From assembly GCA_009801015.1 (NCBI GenBank), contig VHZZ01000015.1, positions 211,378 through 266,167 on the forward strand: a DNA stretch of 54,790 nucleotides, written 5' to 3'. Below the pieces are notes generated by a model. The model was not told where the DNA came from. It searched no databases and worked only from the letters and a program-made list of their open reading frames with translations. This DNA is from Silene noctiflora. Its lineage: Eukaryota; Streptophyta; Magnoliopsida; Caryophyllales; Caryophyllaceae. Numbering within the stretch: position 1 is the first letter of the stretch; every line of letters starts with the position of its first letter. This document shows positions 21,630-33,251 of this stretch, piece after piece. The position numbers and the translations under genes are program-made.

Positions 21630-24482
21630 ATGGCAAATAAAGATGAGAAATTTCCAGCACAACACCAAGATACACAACCTGGCAAACAATATGTTATGCG
21701 TCCTTTACCAATTACTATCAACCCTAATTATAAAGGATCCAACAAGCTCCATGTAATAAATCTTCTACCTCATTCATTTATTTGTCTTTTTTATCGATAT
21801 ATATATTACGGACTACGTAGTAATTCATATTTATGTACAAATTAATTCAATTTTCGGTTAGTTAGTGTAGAATAGTGGCGAGTCAGAATCATTATTGTTA
21901 TTAGGATTCTGATGTGAATTTTACGATTCTACAATCTTATGATTTGAAGTTGTCGTGTCTCATGAGTCATGACCTATATATCATGATCTTAGATTTGTAG
22001 GTAGAATTTTAAATTGGTAACCAAACAATTTTTCCCAAATCCTCTATATACTAAAAGAATAGGCGAACTCAAAAATTATCCCTCAAAAAGAATCTTTTTA
22101 AATAAGACAGCTATTGATAATTTAATTATATTCACTAAATAAAGAAATTAATAATTATAATATATTTCATTATGTAATTATATTCATTAATATTAATATT
22201 TTCATCAAATTATATAATTTTCACTAAATACTAAACTACAATATTTTAATTAAAATATATTAATATAAAACTATAAAATACGAAGTCTTTATTGATGTTA
22301 TTATTTGAGAATGAATTGGGTCATACTATGCATAAACAAAACTATAGATCGTTTTTATTACTTTCATGGCAAAAAAAAAAAAAAAAAAAAAATTGAGAGA
22401 ATTTATAAATTGGACTCATTAATTTTGTGGTATAATTTTTTTAAAAAAATACATTTTAGCACAATACTCGATTTTCTTGGATTAATTTTCAGTTAATTTT
22501 TTTTTTCTCGAAACAAAATACAATAACTATAAAAATGAACAATGAATGAGATACCACTACTATTTTAACGTTCAATTTTACTCGGTTTTCTTGAATAATC
22601 TTACACTTCAATTTTTTTTTTCTCATATCAAAATATAATAACGTGAAATATAAAAAAACTAATGAGATGTTAATTTAGCATGATTAGCTAATATAAAAAT
22701 AAAAACTCTATAAATATCACGCATTCATTGCGCGGGTTCTAAACTAGTTCACATTAATTAATTAATTAATACAGCCGGGGAGCCTACCTAGCAGCAAAGG
22801 TAACGCTCGCTATCCTAAACTTCCAAAAAATAATTAAAATTATCAATGTTTAATTTGCTACCCGAACATTCTTAAATATGTGACCTTATCATAAGTATGA
22901 AACACCAGTACGCCACCCAAACATTTGATTTCTAGGTTCGCCCCTAACAACTAATCTGACATAATAATTGTACGAAACGTACATGCTTCATCTTGATCTT
23001 TTTTCTTAGACAATTGTTTTAGTACATAAAACTAGAGATCCAATGCAGTTTAATTTAATGGTATTATGTTAGGGGAAAGTGGCCTTAGTAACAGGAGGTG
23101 ATTCAGGGATAGGCAGGGCAGTTTGCTATCTATTCGCGCTAGAAGGCGCGACTGTGGCCTTTACGTATGTTAAAGGCCAAGAAGATACTGACGCGGAGGA
23201 TGCCCTAAAATTGATCAGTGAAGCCAAGGTAGGGAATGCGGATGATCCAATTGCCATACCCACGGATCTTCGATCTGAAGATAATTGCAAACGGGTTGTC
23301 GATGAGGTGGTTACTCGGTTTGGACGCATTGATATCCTGGTCAATAATGCTGCAGTTCAATACTACAGTAAAAGCATTGAAGAGGTTTCTGCTGATCAGC
23401 TTAGACAAACTTATGAGACTAACTTTTTTGCTTATTTCTTCTTGGCAAGGTTTCATTCTTTTCGTCTTTATCTCTGTTTTTCTAACGCGTTTCCTCAGAA
23501 TACCCGATTACATTCATTAATTTTCCATTTTACCAAACAGTATATTATATATATCATGGTAAACTATATACAGAATGTTATTGTGTTTCCAGAGAGAGTA
23601 CATGCTAGAAAAACCGACTTAATTTCCGACTAAACCTTACTTTGTTGATCCTGTCATAGGTTTGCTCTGAGGCAGATGAAAGAAGGAAGTTGCATAATCA
23701 ACACATCCTCATCAACAGCTTACACAGGTCTACCAACATTGTTAGAATACAGCACCACAAAAGGAGCTATAGTCGCCTTCACTAGAAGCCTTGCCCTTCA
23801 ACTCATCCCTCGCAAAATACGAGTCAATGGGGTCGCACCTGGCCCCGTCTGGACTCCCCTAGAAGTCGCTTCGCTGCCAGTCGAGGAAGTTGTCAATTTC
23901 GGGTCACAAGTGCCTATGGATTATGCTGCTCAGCCTTATGAAATTGCACCGTCTTATGTTTTTCTTGCTAGTAATGACTGTTCTTCCTATTTCACTGGCC
24001 AGTTTTTACATCCTAATGGTATGCCAATCTTCTTAAACAAACTCGGTAGCACGTACGACATACAGATTTGCGTAGAACGTTAAATAATCTTCCTAGTTTG
24101 ACTTTTGTGGTTAAAGAGAAAAAAAACTTTGACCATTCTATAAAACTATCAAAACATAACATGATCCAAAAAAATATTTACATTTCTCATGCAAAAATCT
24201 TTTAGAAAAATAATTTGTGAATGAAAAAAACATTTATATAAATGGAGAAAAATCGAGTCAAAGTGATGTCGGACCGTGCAATTGTTGCATGGCTAGTCTC
24301 CCCCTTAATTAAAATTGAAACTTTTAGTTAAAGTTTTCATTTTTTTTTTCTAATTTGCATTATGCATTACTAATTCGCCCTCTATTTAGTGCAATAGACT
24401 TACATTGTCTCGTGTATATGATTTTTTTTATTGACTGATCGATTTTGTCGATGATGCAGGTGGACAGGTCGTAAATGCGTAG
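21630..24482 (+). CDS. Short-chain dehydrogenase, glucose and ribitol dehydrogenase homologue
   Basis: Four exons: 21630-21752, 23073-23449, 23660-24018 and 24460-24482, giving 293 aa. Classical SDR motifs are present: nucleotide-binding TGGDSGIG at residues 48-55, LVNNAA at 130-135, a catalytic Ser near 184 in NTSSSTAY, and Tyr197 and Lys201 in EYSTTK. The polar N-terminus (FPAQHQDTQPGKQYVMRPLP) and the end GGQVVNA are typical of the plant group that includes At1g54870 and At3g05260, known from seeds. An NAD(P)-dependent sugar or aldehyde oxidoreduction is likely; the substrate cannot be read from sequence. The last exon is only 23 nt. Intron 1 holds a Helitron-like insertion. The upstream RY, ABRE-like and TATA elements suggest seed-stage, ABA-linked expression. 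Confidence 0.93.
22040..22747 (+). mobile_element. Non-autonomous Helitron in SDR intron 1
   Basis: The 5' end is TCCTCTATATACTAAAAG, starting with TC. The 3' end reads CATTGCGCGGGTTCTAAACT followed by AG, so it ends in CTAG. A small hairpin (CGCA, five-base loop, TGCG) sits just before the end. The element is preceded by A (22039) and followed by T (22748), the A/T insertion site expected for Helitrons. There are no terminal inverted repeats or target duplication. The AT-rich 708 bp has no coding capacity. Confidence 0.68.
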
Positions 24483-25621
24483 TCCAAGCGTGTGTGTGAT
24501 CGAAGATAAATGGATTGCTCTATAAATTGAATAAAATTTAGGGATTTATAGTAAGAGTCGCGTGAGAAGCAAAATATATATATATATGTTCTACGAAGTA
24601 TATAATCCTTTTAAGGAAAATGAGTTAGCGGCACCGGAATGCATGTAAGAGGATGGCGTCGAGATTGGGCGGCACGACGCCTTATCATTATCCATCCTTT
24701 AATATATGTGTGATTGTCAAATTGTCATTTGATAAAATGTAAACAATCAGAAAAATTGATTAAGATCTACAGCATGTAAGACTGTAAAAAATATGTATGA
24801 AAAATATGAATTGGGCCTGAAATTGAACTGACAATGTATGAAACAACCGATTGGGCCTGGAATTATGTTTTAACCCGGACCAATTCCCATCCCAGCATAC
24901 CAACAGGATCACCTTGCGTCCTTGTTTACCGGTTAAGAGTTAAGATGATTGATGTGAGTTTTGAACTCGCTACCAAACACATAGTCATGAGCCCATGATC
25001 ACCCTTACCGAGATAATTAAGCGTGTGTGGTGAAATTCTAAAAATGAATCTTTGACTTTTCTTTAAGAAAACGACCTCGAAGGATATTACTTCATTAACG
25101 ACAAATTAAACAATACAACAGCGTTAGCGGACGGTGGCAACACAACCGACCAAATAGTTTTACCAACAGGCCTAGGCAAACACATGAGCTAAAGCAATGG
25201 GCGACACAATTGTTAATACGACTCGTGTGAGACTGAACTAGTGAAAGCCATTACAAAGCACTAGAATATCGCTCCAACAATTTTTAAAACCGAATCAACT
25301 ATTAGTCGTATATACAAATGTAACGCGATTTATCGTGCATACATATGTCGTAACACAAAATAAAATAAATTTATGGACAATGTATGCAATAGGTGTTGGG
25401 AATTATGGGCAGTTTAGCGTGAGTACTTAGATCAATGGGAAGGGATTGTTCTAATTTAACTAGAGTTTTAAGTTTGAATCCTAGTACAGCCGTAAGCTTG
25501 TATTAGATTTCATGAATGATAGCTTTACCACCTAAATGATTCTCCTCGACTTGATTTCGGACTAGAACCCGATGATTTAGACAACAAAAAAAAGAGATAT
25601 TATTAAGAACAAGTCAAAGCA
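24483..25621. other. SDR-ClpF spacer
   Basis: No gene is supported. The first ~250 bp are probably the SDR 3' UTR. A SINE-like segment lies at about 25415-25560 and is listed separately. The remainder is unremarkable intergenic DNA with no conserved reading frame. Confidence 0.45.
25415..25560 (+). mobile_element. Candidate SINE with A and B boxes
   Basis: TACTTAGATCAATGGG (25424-25439) resembles a plant SINE A box. AGTTTGAATCCT (25471-25482), about 45 bp downstream, matches the B-box core GTTCGAATCC with one change. The spacing fits a tRNA-derived pol III promoter. The 3' end and target duplication are not clear. Confidence 0.42.
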
Positions 25622-25710
25622 ATCGCAAGCTTGCTTAAACCACAAATTCTCAATTAAGACGGAAGCCATCGCAAGCTTGCTTAAACCACAAATTCTCAAT
25701 TAAGACGGAA
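25622..25710. repeat. 46-bp tandem duplication upstream of ClpF
   Basis: A unit starting ATCGCAAGCTTGCTTAAACC occurs at 25622-25667 and again at 25668-25710. The copies are identical over the shared 43 bases, so the duplication is recent. It lies just before the likely transcription start region of the ClpF-like gene. Confidence 0.9.
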
Positions 25711-27062
25711 CTATGGTTAAGTATATTATGCTTAAACGGTTAAACCAGATAATCACTTGTTGCTCTCTAGTGGTCACTCAATTTTCCACCTATCCAATTC
25801 AATTCCATCAATTCTTTGCACCCTCGTTACTATCATTGCTGGTAATTTCATGGTTTAATTTAACTTCATATCTTCAATTCTTCATGCTTAATTTTTGTGT
25901 TCTTGAATTTATACTGTTAATTCTTTCATGGGAAATTTTGAATTTTGATTTTGAACCAAGTATGATATATTTGCAGGATGAAATTTTGATAATATGATTA
26001 AATGTTTATTAACATATGTTGATAATGCTTTGAAGAAGGAGAAGATTGAATCTTTTTCCCAGAAAAACTGATTTTATCTGTACTATGAGTGTTTGATGGT
26101 GTTAAATATCCTTTTATGTGTTTGTTTGATGGTGTTCAGTGAACCCTTTTAACATTCGTAATAGATAAGAAATGCCCATTTGGTTGGTTTAAAGTGTTGT
26201 GTTAGTATCAGCGGCGAAGCCAGGATTTTCTGTTGTTCATGGGGCGTGCGCCCTTGCTAGCCCTCCTAGACCCAGAACTGGTTAGTGTTAGCTAGCTGTG
26301 ATGGGCCCCTACTAGCCCCCCTAGACCCGTCCCTGGTTAGTTAGGTAGCTTTGATGGCCATAGGTAAAGATAAAGTTTGTCCAGGTTCGACATTTTATGG
26401 ACTTATGGAGTGCTGAATTTGGATGGATTAAGTATCACCGTACAGTGTATAGTCATAGAAGTATAGAACCATTGATGGGGATTAAGCCATCAGCGTAAGC
26501 TTTTGTTGAGATGGGTCTCTCAGGGTATTAATGGTTAGGGGTTTGATGTTCTGAACACCTACTTGATTTTGACGAGGATACAAGAACGAGGATACTTTAT
26601 ATGAGTTCTTAAATTTGGTGTAGAGTGTTTCAAATTCTTGTTTGTTTGAAATCAAAGTTCAGCTTTATTTAGCTGAGATGATCTTGGAAGCTAAATTATA
26701 CTCCGTATAAATTTTTTTGTTTCACTCATACTCGCATCATTTTCTTTGCTGCACTGTAAATTCTACCTTCTCCCCAAGATACACAACACTTACTTTGGTA
26801 AAACATAGTAGAGCTGATGTAAAATTCTTTGTATCAGTCTTGCTTAGGTAAAATCAAAATGGCTAGGCATTCTCTTGATTCTGAAAATAAAGTTTATTTG
26901 GTTGCAGAGTTCTAACTATAATTGTGATACAAAGTTGTGACGATATAGCTCACAAAGGTAAAAGGCACTCTTTTTAATTTATTACGTCCGACCCACTTAC
27001 TTTGCCATTTGTGGGAGTCTTCAAGGCAGTGGGGTAATAATGTTGTTGTTATTGTACAAGGC
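25711..27062 (+). other. Probable 5' UTR and leader introns of the ClpF-like gene
   Basis: A CT- and TC-rich leader-like stretch (about 25760-25840) ends at TTGCTG followed by GTAATTTC, a plausible donor. The leader could rejoin near 26907 and again before the start codon at 27063. Open frames here (for example 25713-25997) lack recognisable protein features. The leader splice pattern is a guess. A 55-bp imperfect tandem duplication and possible small hAT-type element lie at 26209-26335. Confidence 0.3.
26209..26335. repeat. Imperfect tandem duplication, possible small hAT-type MITE
   Basis: TAGCCCTCCTAGACCC at 26258 and TAGCCCCCCTAGACCC at 26313 start two copies offset by 55 bp. The whole region begins CAGCGGCGAAGCCAGG and ends CCTAGACCCGTCCCTG, loosely inverse to each other. 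The flanks GTTAGTAT and GTTAGTTA agree at six of eight positions, as an aged 8-bp target duplication might. The duplication is clear; the transposon reading is weak. Confidence 0.35.
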
Positions 27063-30000
27063 ATGTCAACTAGCACTTTGACAAATCCTGGAAGTGGTGG
27101 GCTATACAGGTCAACTCACTCGAGGAGCTCCGTTAAAAGAACTTTTTTACTTTGTGGTGCACAAAGAAATCCCGTCTGGAACAATGGTGTCCAGTATCCT
27201 TTCTTAAGAGGACAGCACTACAGCACAGGCCAACGGTGTGTGAAGGTTGCAGCAGGATGGCTCTTCAAGGGGGGAGGAGATGATAAAAGTTTGGAAGCTA
27301 GTATTGAATTTAGTGAGAGTGCCAATGAGGATATATTGGTTTTCTTTTTCCAGCTAGACTTGGCAACCCGGGTTCAGGTTTGAGATCAATGAACTGATCA
27401 TTTCTTTCTGCTTAAGAAATGTCTTGAGTTTTGACCTCATTATTTGTATCACTCTTCAGCCCTCGATAACTTGGCAGCGAGTCATTGTTACACCCTTTAT
27501 TTAATACCATGGTTCAGAGCCTTGAAAGTTGAAACCATGAATGTGAGATAAGATTATACGAAGTAATAATTTGTTGGTGGCATGAACAGAAGTTCAAATT
27601 TGCATCTAGGACTGGGATTGATATGAATGTTGGAAATTAGAAAACCTTGTTTTTGAGTTTTGTAAATGTAGATATCATCATGCCTAATGTATCAATATTT
27701 TGCCATGCTTTATCCCGTTAAGCTGAACTCTTTTATTTTTGGCTTTTTTCCTACCCAGTATGCTTTGAACTTGGATGAGTTCGATATCGCCCAGCAATTG
27801 AGAAACAAGCTCACTGAGGTTTGTTGCTTCCACCATTGTAACATGTAGAAAAATACGTAATTCCCCCACCTCCCGCATTGGAACCTGGCGTTCTGCATCG
27901 TCGTGGTTCCAAGGAGATCGTATAGCCTGTCTACACAGCTGTCTGTCCATGTTACCTTTTGTATGCATGTCATACTTTACTGATGAAGTAGCACCTCGGC
28001 ACCTCTGTCCATGAATTAACTTCTCAGTTTGTTTCTATAAATTAAAGAACATTGTAATGCATGGGAAGTGGGATCGCGAGTTGATAAAAGATATGGGGTC
28101 ACAAATCATGACCACACATAACATACAAACACGGAGAGGCTTCAAAAGGAAAATTTATTTATGGACACCACAAAATGAAAGCCAGAGTGTACATTCCCGG
28201 TCTGTAGGACAGTAGAAGCAATAATTTGGGGTTTAAATAAATCTCAAGTGGCAGAGAAGATAAATCAGTGACTTGAATTGCTTATACAGCTTCTTTGGTT
28301 GCGGTTGCTAGGTCGAAGAAGAAGTCACGAGACAACGCAATGCAAAAAAAGGTTCAAGCGCAAAGACTGAAGTTCAAGATCAAGCTATTCGTATACTGAG
28401 ATTGCGGTATATCTTTTATCTTGAATCATAGATAATTAGATACTGTTCGGTTAGTTTTGTTGATACCTCACAGCTTCCTGCACCATGCAGATCAGAATTG
28501 CAAAGTGCGATCGACACTGAAAATTATGCTGTGGCTGCTGAGTTACGGGACAGAATTGCAAAATTGGAGGCAGAATCTCTCGAGGCATCAGCGAAAGCTT
28601 TGGCCTATGGAAATGTTCAATTCTCTTTCCGTTTGGGTCAAAAATTACGGCATAAGATTTTTGGTAAGTAATATGAAAGTAGAGCTTTGCTCTTCTTAGT
28701 CTTGTTGGTGTATATTTTTCGCCTAACATAGGAACTTCTACATTAAGCTATTGTACAGTGTATACAAAATTGTCTCTGGTTACACATCAACTCATCTTTG
28801 ATTTATGGAACTGGATTTCAGTCCGAAATATGTAAAGTGTCATGATACAGGCGCGGGTCCTCAAGAATCAGTTGTTATTGGTTTCAGTGTGAGGCAGTTT
28901 CCCGAACACTATACTAATGCCAATATGCCTTGGTACTAAATCTATGTTCGAGATTTAGCGTTGGAATCTTACCGTGGCCCTTAGACCTCATAAAACAAGC
29001 TATTGACATTTATATCCACTGTCGTCTTCAATTGAGGGTCCACATGAGACTTATCTTGGGAGCATGATTTTGTTTAGGCATATAAATATATAATTACATT
29101 ATAAAGGCAAATTGAGGCTTAGGTTTGAGTAAGTTGAGACTTGACAGCTTTTTTAAGGATCCATTTGTCCATTTTTTTGTTTGCTTTTGATATTGATTTT
29201 TAGGCATCAAACTTGGTAGTGTTCATGCTACTAACTTTGCCATTCCTACCACAACAGCATCTAAAATTATGAACAACAAGCTATGAACCTGGTCCATGTA
29301 ACCCCGCGGTGTCATGTTATACGCTTCTAACTCTTAGTTGTGTGTGTCAATATGTTTGTTGATGAGATATTCTGCTTCCGTATATATGCAACTTTGTTCT
29401 CCGTTCTGATTGCATTACGAAAGACGCATGGTTGGGAGACGGATCTAAAAGGAAAACGTAAAAAAATGGTAGCCGAATATGTTATATGAGAGTATAAAAT
29501 TTGTGTGGAAGTCACTCTTCCTGATGGTGAAAAGTTACTGGTATAATGTAGGGTACCGCGGTGTAATATGTGGCATGGATCCAGTGTGCTGTGAATCAAA
29601 TGATTGGATGGAAACTGCAAATGTTCAGAGTTTATCCAAAGGTTCTAATCAGCCTTTCTACCAGGTCATGGGATTCCTTTATTTACTAACGCCTTTTTAC
29701 ACGGGCCTTGCTGTTGCTAACACCCTCCAGTTACCAAGAAAAATTTGAAAGAGTTCATTGTGAAATTGCAGACGCTGCAATTCTCTATGCAATTTTCAAT
29801 ACGGGTCATCTGAAAACATTCTCCCTTTGTTGCTAACATAGGGGTAAGGCAACGTACATCTGATCCCCCAGACCAGAAACCATTTACCTATTTTGACTAA
29901 GTTTTGCAACCATGTTCTTATTCACACTTCACAGTTCATTTCACTTTGGTTATTTTGGCTGTTAAATAGTATCGTGGGTTTCTTCTTCCCTCTTCTCGCT

Positions 30001-30949
30001 TTGTGTAAAACATAATTGCCTTCTATTTTCCACTTTAAGAAACTACATTCGTCATTATCTTACTCTAGCGATTGCTAAAAGATTCACTTAATGAGCTCTA
30101 CTTAATAGAACCATGCTTTAGTGCCTGAGAAAGTGAGAAGTTTCTAGGTTAAGTTTGTATGTTTTGCGTAATTACATGTCTCAACCTTTTCTTATATTTC
30201 AGGTACTGGTAGATGTCCGTGAAGATGCCGATCTTCTCGTAACCTATGGTAATTTATATCTGGGATTTATGTATCTCATGTTGTCTTTAAACTGGAGTTT
30301 ACTTTTCAGATTACTATTTCTTTTTTAAATTTCCTTGTTTATCTTTTCGTAGCTTCGAAAGGTTTCAAATGATGATTTGTATTAGCCGACGCTAGACACT
30401 TTGATCTTGTTACAATCTGAGGCTTCCTCAAGCTGATACTTCATCAACTGACAGACATATTAAGTAGTATAGGATCTTCTCACAAACTTCTACTTCCTAC
30501 TGACAAGCATGAAAATTGTTGTTTCAGTTGCTGAAGAAAATTTGATCGCTCCAGAAAAGCCGGACCTGGTAAGTGAAACTTCCTGCAATTGTGCAAGTAT
30601 ATGCATCGAAACACAAGAACTCATATGAGACAGCCTCATGTACGAGACCAACTATTAACACTTAATTAAATAAGGAATACAGGAGGATTTGTGCTGATCT
30701 CACATATTAGACCGGCTCATACAAAACTGAAGTGAATCAAAATAGGCTGAGGCATCAGGCATGGTTGATTTGACGGCATTTTTATCTGTGCAGACCAGGT
30801 TTGATCATCCATACACTTCATTTCTGTTTTTTGGAGTAGACTCAGCCGGAGACTTCATTCCCATCAAACAGCTACGAGAAAAGTACAACCAGCCTAGGTA
30901 TGAAGTACCCTCCGATCCTGAAGATGAAGAGAACGGGGGCCGACCTTGA
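27063..30949 (+). CDS. CLPF: ClpF-like chloroplast Clp protease adaptor (UVR plus YccV/HspQ domains)
   Basis: Eight coding exons: 27063-27377, 27759-27818, 28312-28406, 28491-28663, 29552-29664, 30203-30248, 30528-30568 and 30794-30949, giving 332 aa, close to Arabidopsis ClpF (At2g03390). The N-terminus is rich in Ser, Thr and Arg, as in a plastid transit peptide. AAGWLFKGG and ESANEDILVFFFQLDLATRV are family blocks. A UVR (UvrB/UvrC-type) region runs from about residue 106 to 185, ending in YAVAAELRDRIAKLEAE. A YccV/HspQ-like domain follows, with FSFRLGQKLRHKIFGYRG and RFDHPYTSFLFFGVD. In Arabidopsis ClpF works with ClpS1 to deliver substrates to stromal ClpC. The acidic tail (SDPEDEENGG) is usual. 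ATG 27063 was chosen because family similarity starts there; the open frame extends upstream without an ATG. Secure on family. Confidence 0.9.
30624..30721. mobile_element. Inverted-repeat MITE, GAGACGGTCT family, in ClpF intron
   Basis: The left arm TATGAGACAGCCTCATGTAC and the inverse complement of the right end, TATGAGCCGGTCTAATATGT, agree over most positions. The 98-bp element has no coding capacity. It belongs to the same family as the copies at 2733-2815 and 46727-46808, and lies just before the last ClpF exon. Confidence 0.6.
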
Positions 30950-31710
30950 TATAACTGCATGGAGCATTCTGGCTGATCTGCTGTTCATGATGAAGTCTGA
31001 TCTTTACGGTTCCTGGCTTGTAGCCTTGTAGGCTCTTTTTCCACATTGTCCTAGAGGTGTTTTTTACTGCAAATGTCTGATAATATTTCGTCAGACGTCA
31101 GTAATCTTTCTTAGGCATCTCATTATTGTAAATCCTAATCATGTACCAGTAATTTTTATAGTTCATATGGAAAACTTCCTATTTTCACCTCATTAGATAT
31201 CTTCAAATGTTTTACTAATTTTAGCGATATTACCTTAATGCCTCAAACTCTATATACTCTAACGAGCTAAACGAAAATCAATATCTACGACATTACCAAG
31301 TTGTTTCCCCGATAATCCATAATTTTCGCACCACTACATACCTCACTTTTGACTGTCCATAACGCGTGTCAATAGAAGTGTAAGAAATTCTGAAGTGTAT
31401 TTCAAATCAAAAAAATTCGTAAGTACACCAAATATATCATGTTATCGTACGCTCCATAATTTTTTTTAAATTTTTTTATTATATTTTACTTAGTTATTTT
31501 CGGAAAATACTTTTATTCTCGCCCAATATTCTCATTGGTTTGGTGTAAAATGGCTTTCGAAATTAAGTCGGTAGTCAATGAGCTGGTAAAATCACATGTC
31601 CTAAATTATCATATAAAATGCACAGACAATAACACTCCAACACACCATCTCTTTGTTTACTTCAACTCTACTCTTTAACTTCCTCTGAATTCCTTCATTT
31701 TTCAACAACA
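30950..31710. promoter_or_regulatory. ClpF 3' UTR and promoter of the GPI-protein gene
   Basis: No other gene is seen. The first ~200 bp are probably the ClpF 3' UTR. A good TATA box, TATAAA at 31612-31617, sits 94 bp before the ATG at 31711. It predicts transcription starting near 31640-31650, inside the A- and C-rich leader. Confidence 0.5.
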
Positions 31711-33251
31711 ATGGCATCCTTCAAAGAAATCACCTTTCTTTTTTTACTGCTTCAAGCTACTTTCTTGATTAACCATCAAGTTAAATCTGATGGTAAATTT
31801 CCTCACCCATTTTCTTTAGTTGGGTTTTAAGATTTACTCCCTCCGTCTCGATCATTTGTTTCCCCAGCGCCGCATAGAATTAAAAAGGTAAACAAATGAC
31901 GGAGACAGGGGGAGTACTTTCTTTCTACTGTTAGTATTATTTACTGCCTTCATTGCTGGATTGTTTTCCTAATTAGCTTAATTTAGCATAAATTATATGC
32001 CTGTTTTGTTCTTGATGATTCTAGATTGTGCATTATGGTTTTAGTTTGATTAATCGATCTGGGTAACTGATCTATAAGACAATGCTTTACTGATTTATTT
32101 AGCTGCAATTTGGATCTGTGAGCATTACACAGTACTCCTTTCGTCCCGATCATTTGTTTACCTTTGATTAAAATACCGACTCTGACAAGAGTATAAAAAC
32201 GTAAACAAATGAATGAGATGGAGGGTGTACATTTATAAACAGATTAGTGAAAAACCTATCATACATCTGATGATAATCTATTCCCTCCATAGTCCGTCCT
32301 AATTATTTGTTTACCGATTAAAATACTCCTTACAATGAATATATAAGGCGAACAAATGACTGAGACAGAAATAGTATATTATAGGATTTGTGATGGAGGT
32401 TACTTGGCCATCTGGTTGCAATGCACAGAATAATACGAGTAGTTAATCTTGTCTGAGATCATTGTATAGATGCACACAAGCCATTGGCCATATATTGTGA
32501 AAAGAGAAATGTAAGTTTTTGTAGCAACTGATTGGCACAGTAAGAGTGAGATTTTCCGATTTATTTGGATAATCAAATTTGCAGATGAATGATTTTTGCT
32601 TAAAAGGATTCGCTGTCACGTATCTGAGCTTTCATTCAGCATGAACTACTGAATTATGAAGATGTGCGTCGCGAAAGGTTGTTACTTGAACCTGAGGTAA
32701 AGTTTATGTTGCAATCATCTAATTTTGCTTATTTGACTCTATTTACTGTAGATGAGGAAGACAATCTTCTTCAAGGCATCAACAAGTATCGGGCATCCTT
32801 AAACTTGACAGCCCTCACAAAGAATGAAAATGCAGCATGCTTTGCCGGACAAATTGCCGACCAATTCAAGGGTCAACCATGTACAAACACCACCGGGTCC
32901 AACACCATTCCTGGCACCGAGCCACAATTCCCCAACTACCCGGATCTTTTAGCTCATTGCCATCTGAACATGAGCAACACTCAAGATGCTGCAGTAATGC
33001 CTGCTTGTGTCCCGAAATTGGACCCAAGTCTTGTGCTTACCAATTTCACACAGTCTCAGTATTCGGGTTCCCTTAATGATACCAAGTATACTGGAATTGG
33101 TATAGAATCTGAAGGTGATTGGATCGTCGTAGTTCTTAGCACAAATACCTCAAGTAGCAGCTTTGAGACTGCTACAGGCGCCGGATCTATTTTCTGCCCT
33201 TCTCTTTTGATCTATTTGGTGGCAATTTTTATGGGTTATTTGTTATCATAG
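31711..33251 (+). CDS. GPI-anchored glycoprotein, At5g19250/At3g06035 family
   Basis: Two exons: 31711-31792 and 32752-33251, giving 193 aa. Residues 1-26 are a signal peptide (hydrophobic FLFLLLQATFLI core). The mature part begins DDEEDNLLQGINKYRASLNL, the family signature, and has four Cys (in NAACFAG, GQPCTN, LAHCHL, MPACVP) that probably pair. Several N-glycosylation sequons are present (NLT, NTT, NMS, NFT, NDT, NTS). A Ser/Gly-rich spacer and a hydrophobic tail (LLIYLVAIFMGYLLS) end the protein, as needed for GPI attachment at the outer plasma membrane. The family's biochemical role is unknown to me. The single intron (959 bp) contains three Stowaway-like MITEs. The 5' context has a clear TATA box. 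Confidence 0.93.
31837..31914. mobile_element. Stowaway-like MITE 1 in GPI-gene intron
   Basis: The 78-bp element begins CTCCCTCCGTCTCGATCATT and ends CAAATGACGGAGACAGGGGG followed by AG, a long near-perfect inverted repeat. It is flanked by TA on both sides, the Tc1/mariner target. It has no ORF and is the best preserved copy in the window. Confidence 0.82.
32135..32227. mobile_element. Stowaway-like MITE 2 in GPI-gene intron
   Basis: It begins CTCCTTTCGTCCCGATCATT and ends with an inverse of that (AAATGAATGAGATGGAGGGT). TA dinucleotides flank it. The interior TTACCTTTGATTAAAATACC is shared with other copies here. Confidence 0.7.
32281..32374. mobile_element. Stowaway-like MITE 3 in GPI-gene intron
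   Basis: It begins TTCCCTCCATAGTCCGTCCT and has the family interior TTATTTGTTTACCGATTAAA; the right arm has ACAAATGACTGAGACAGAAA. TA flanks both ends. It is more diverged than the copy at 31837. Confidence 0.6.
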
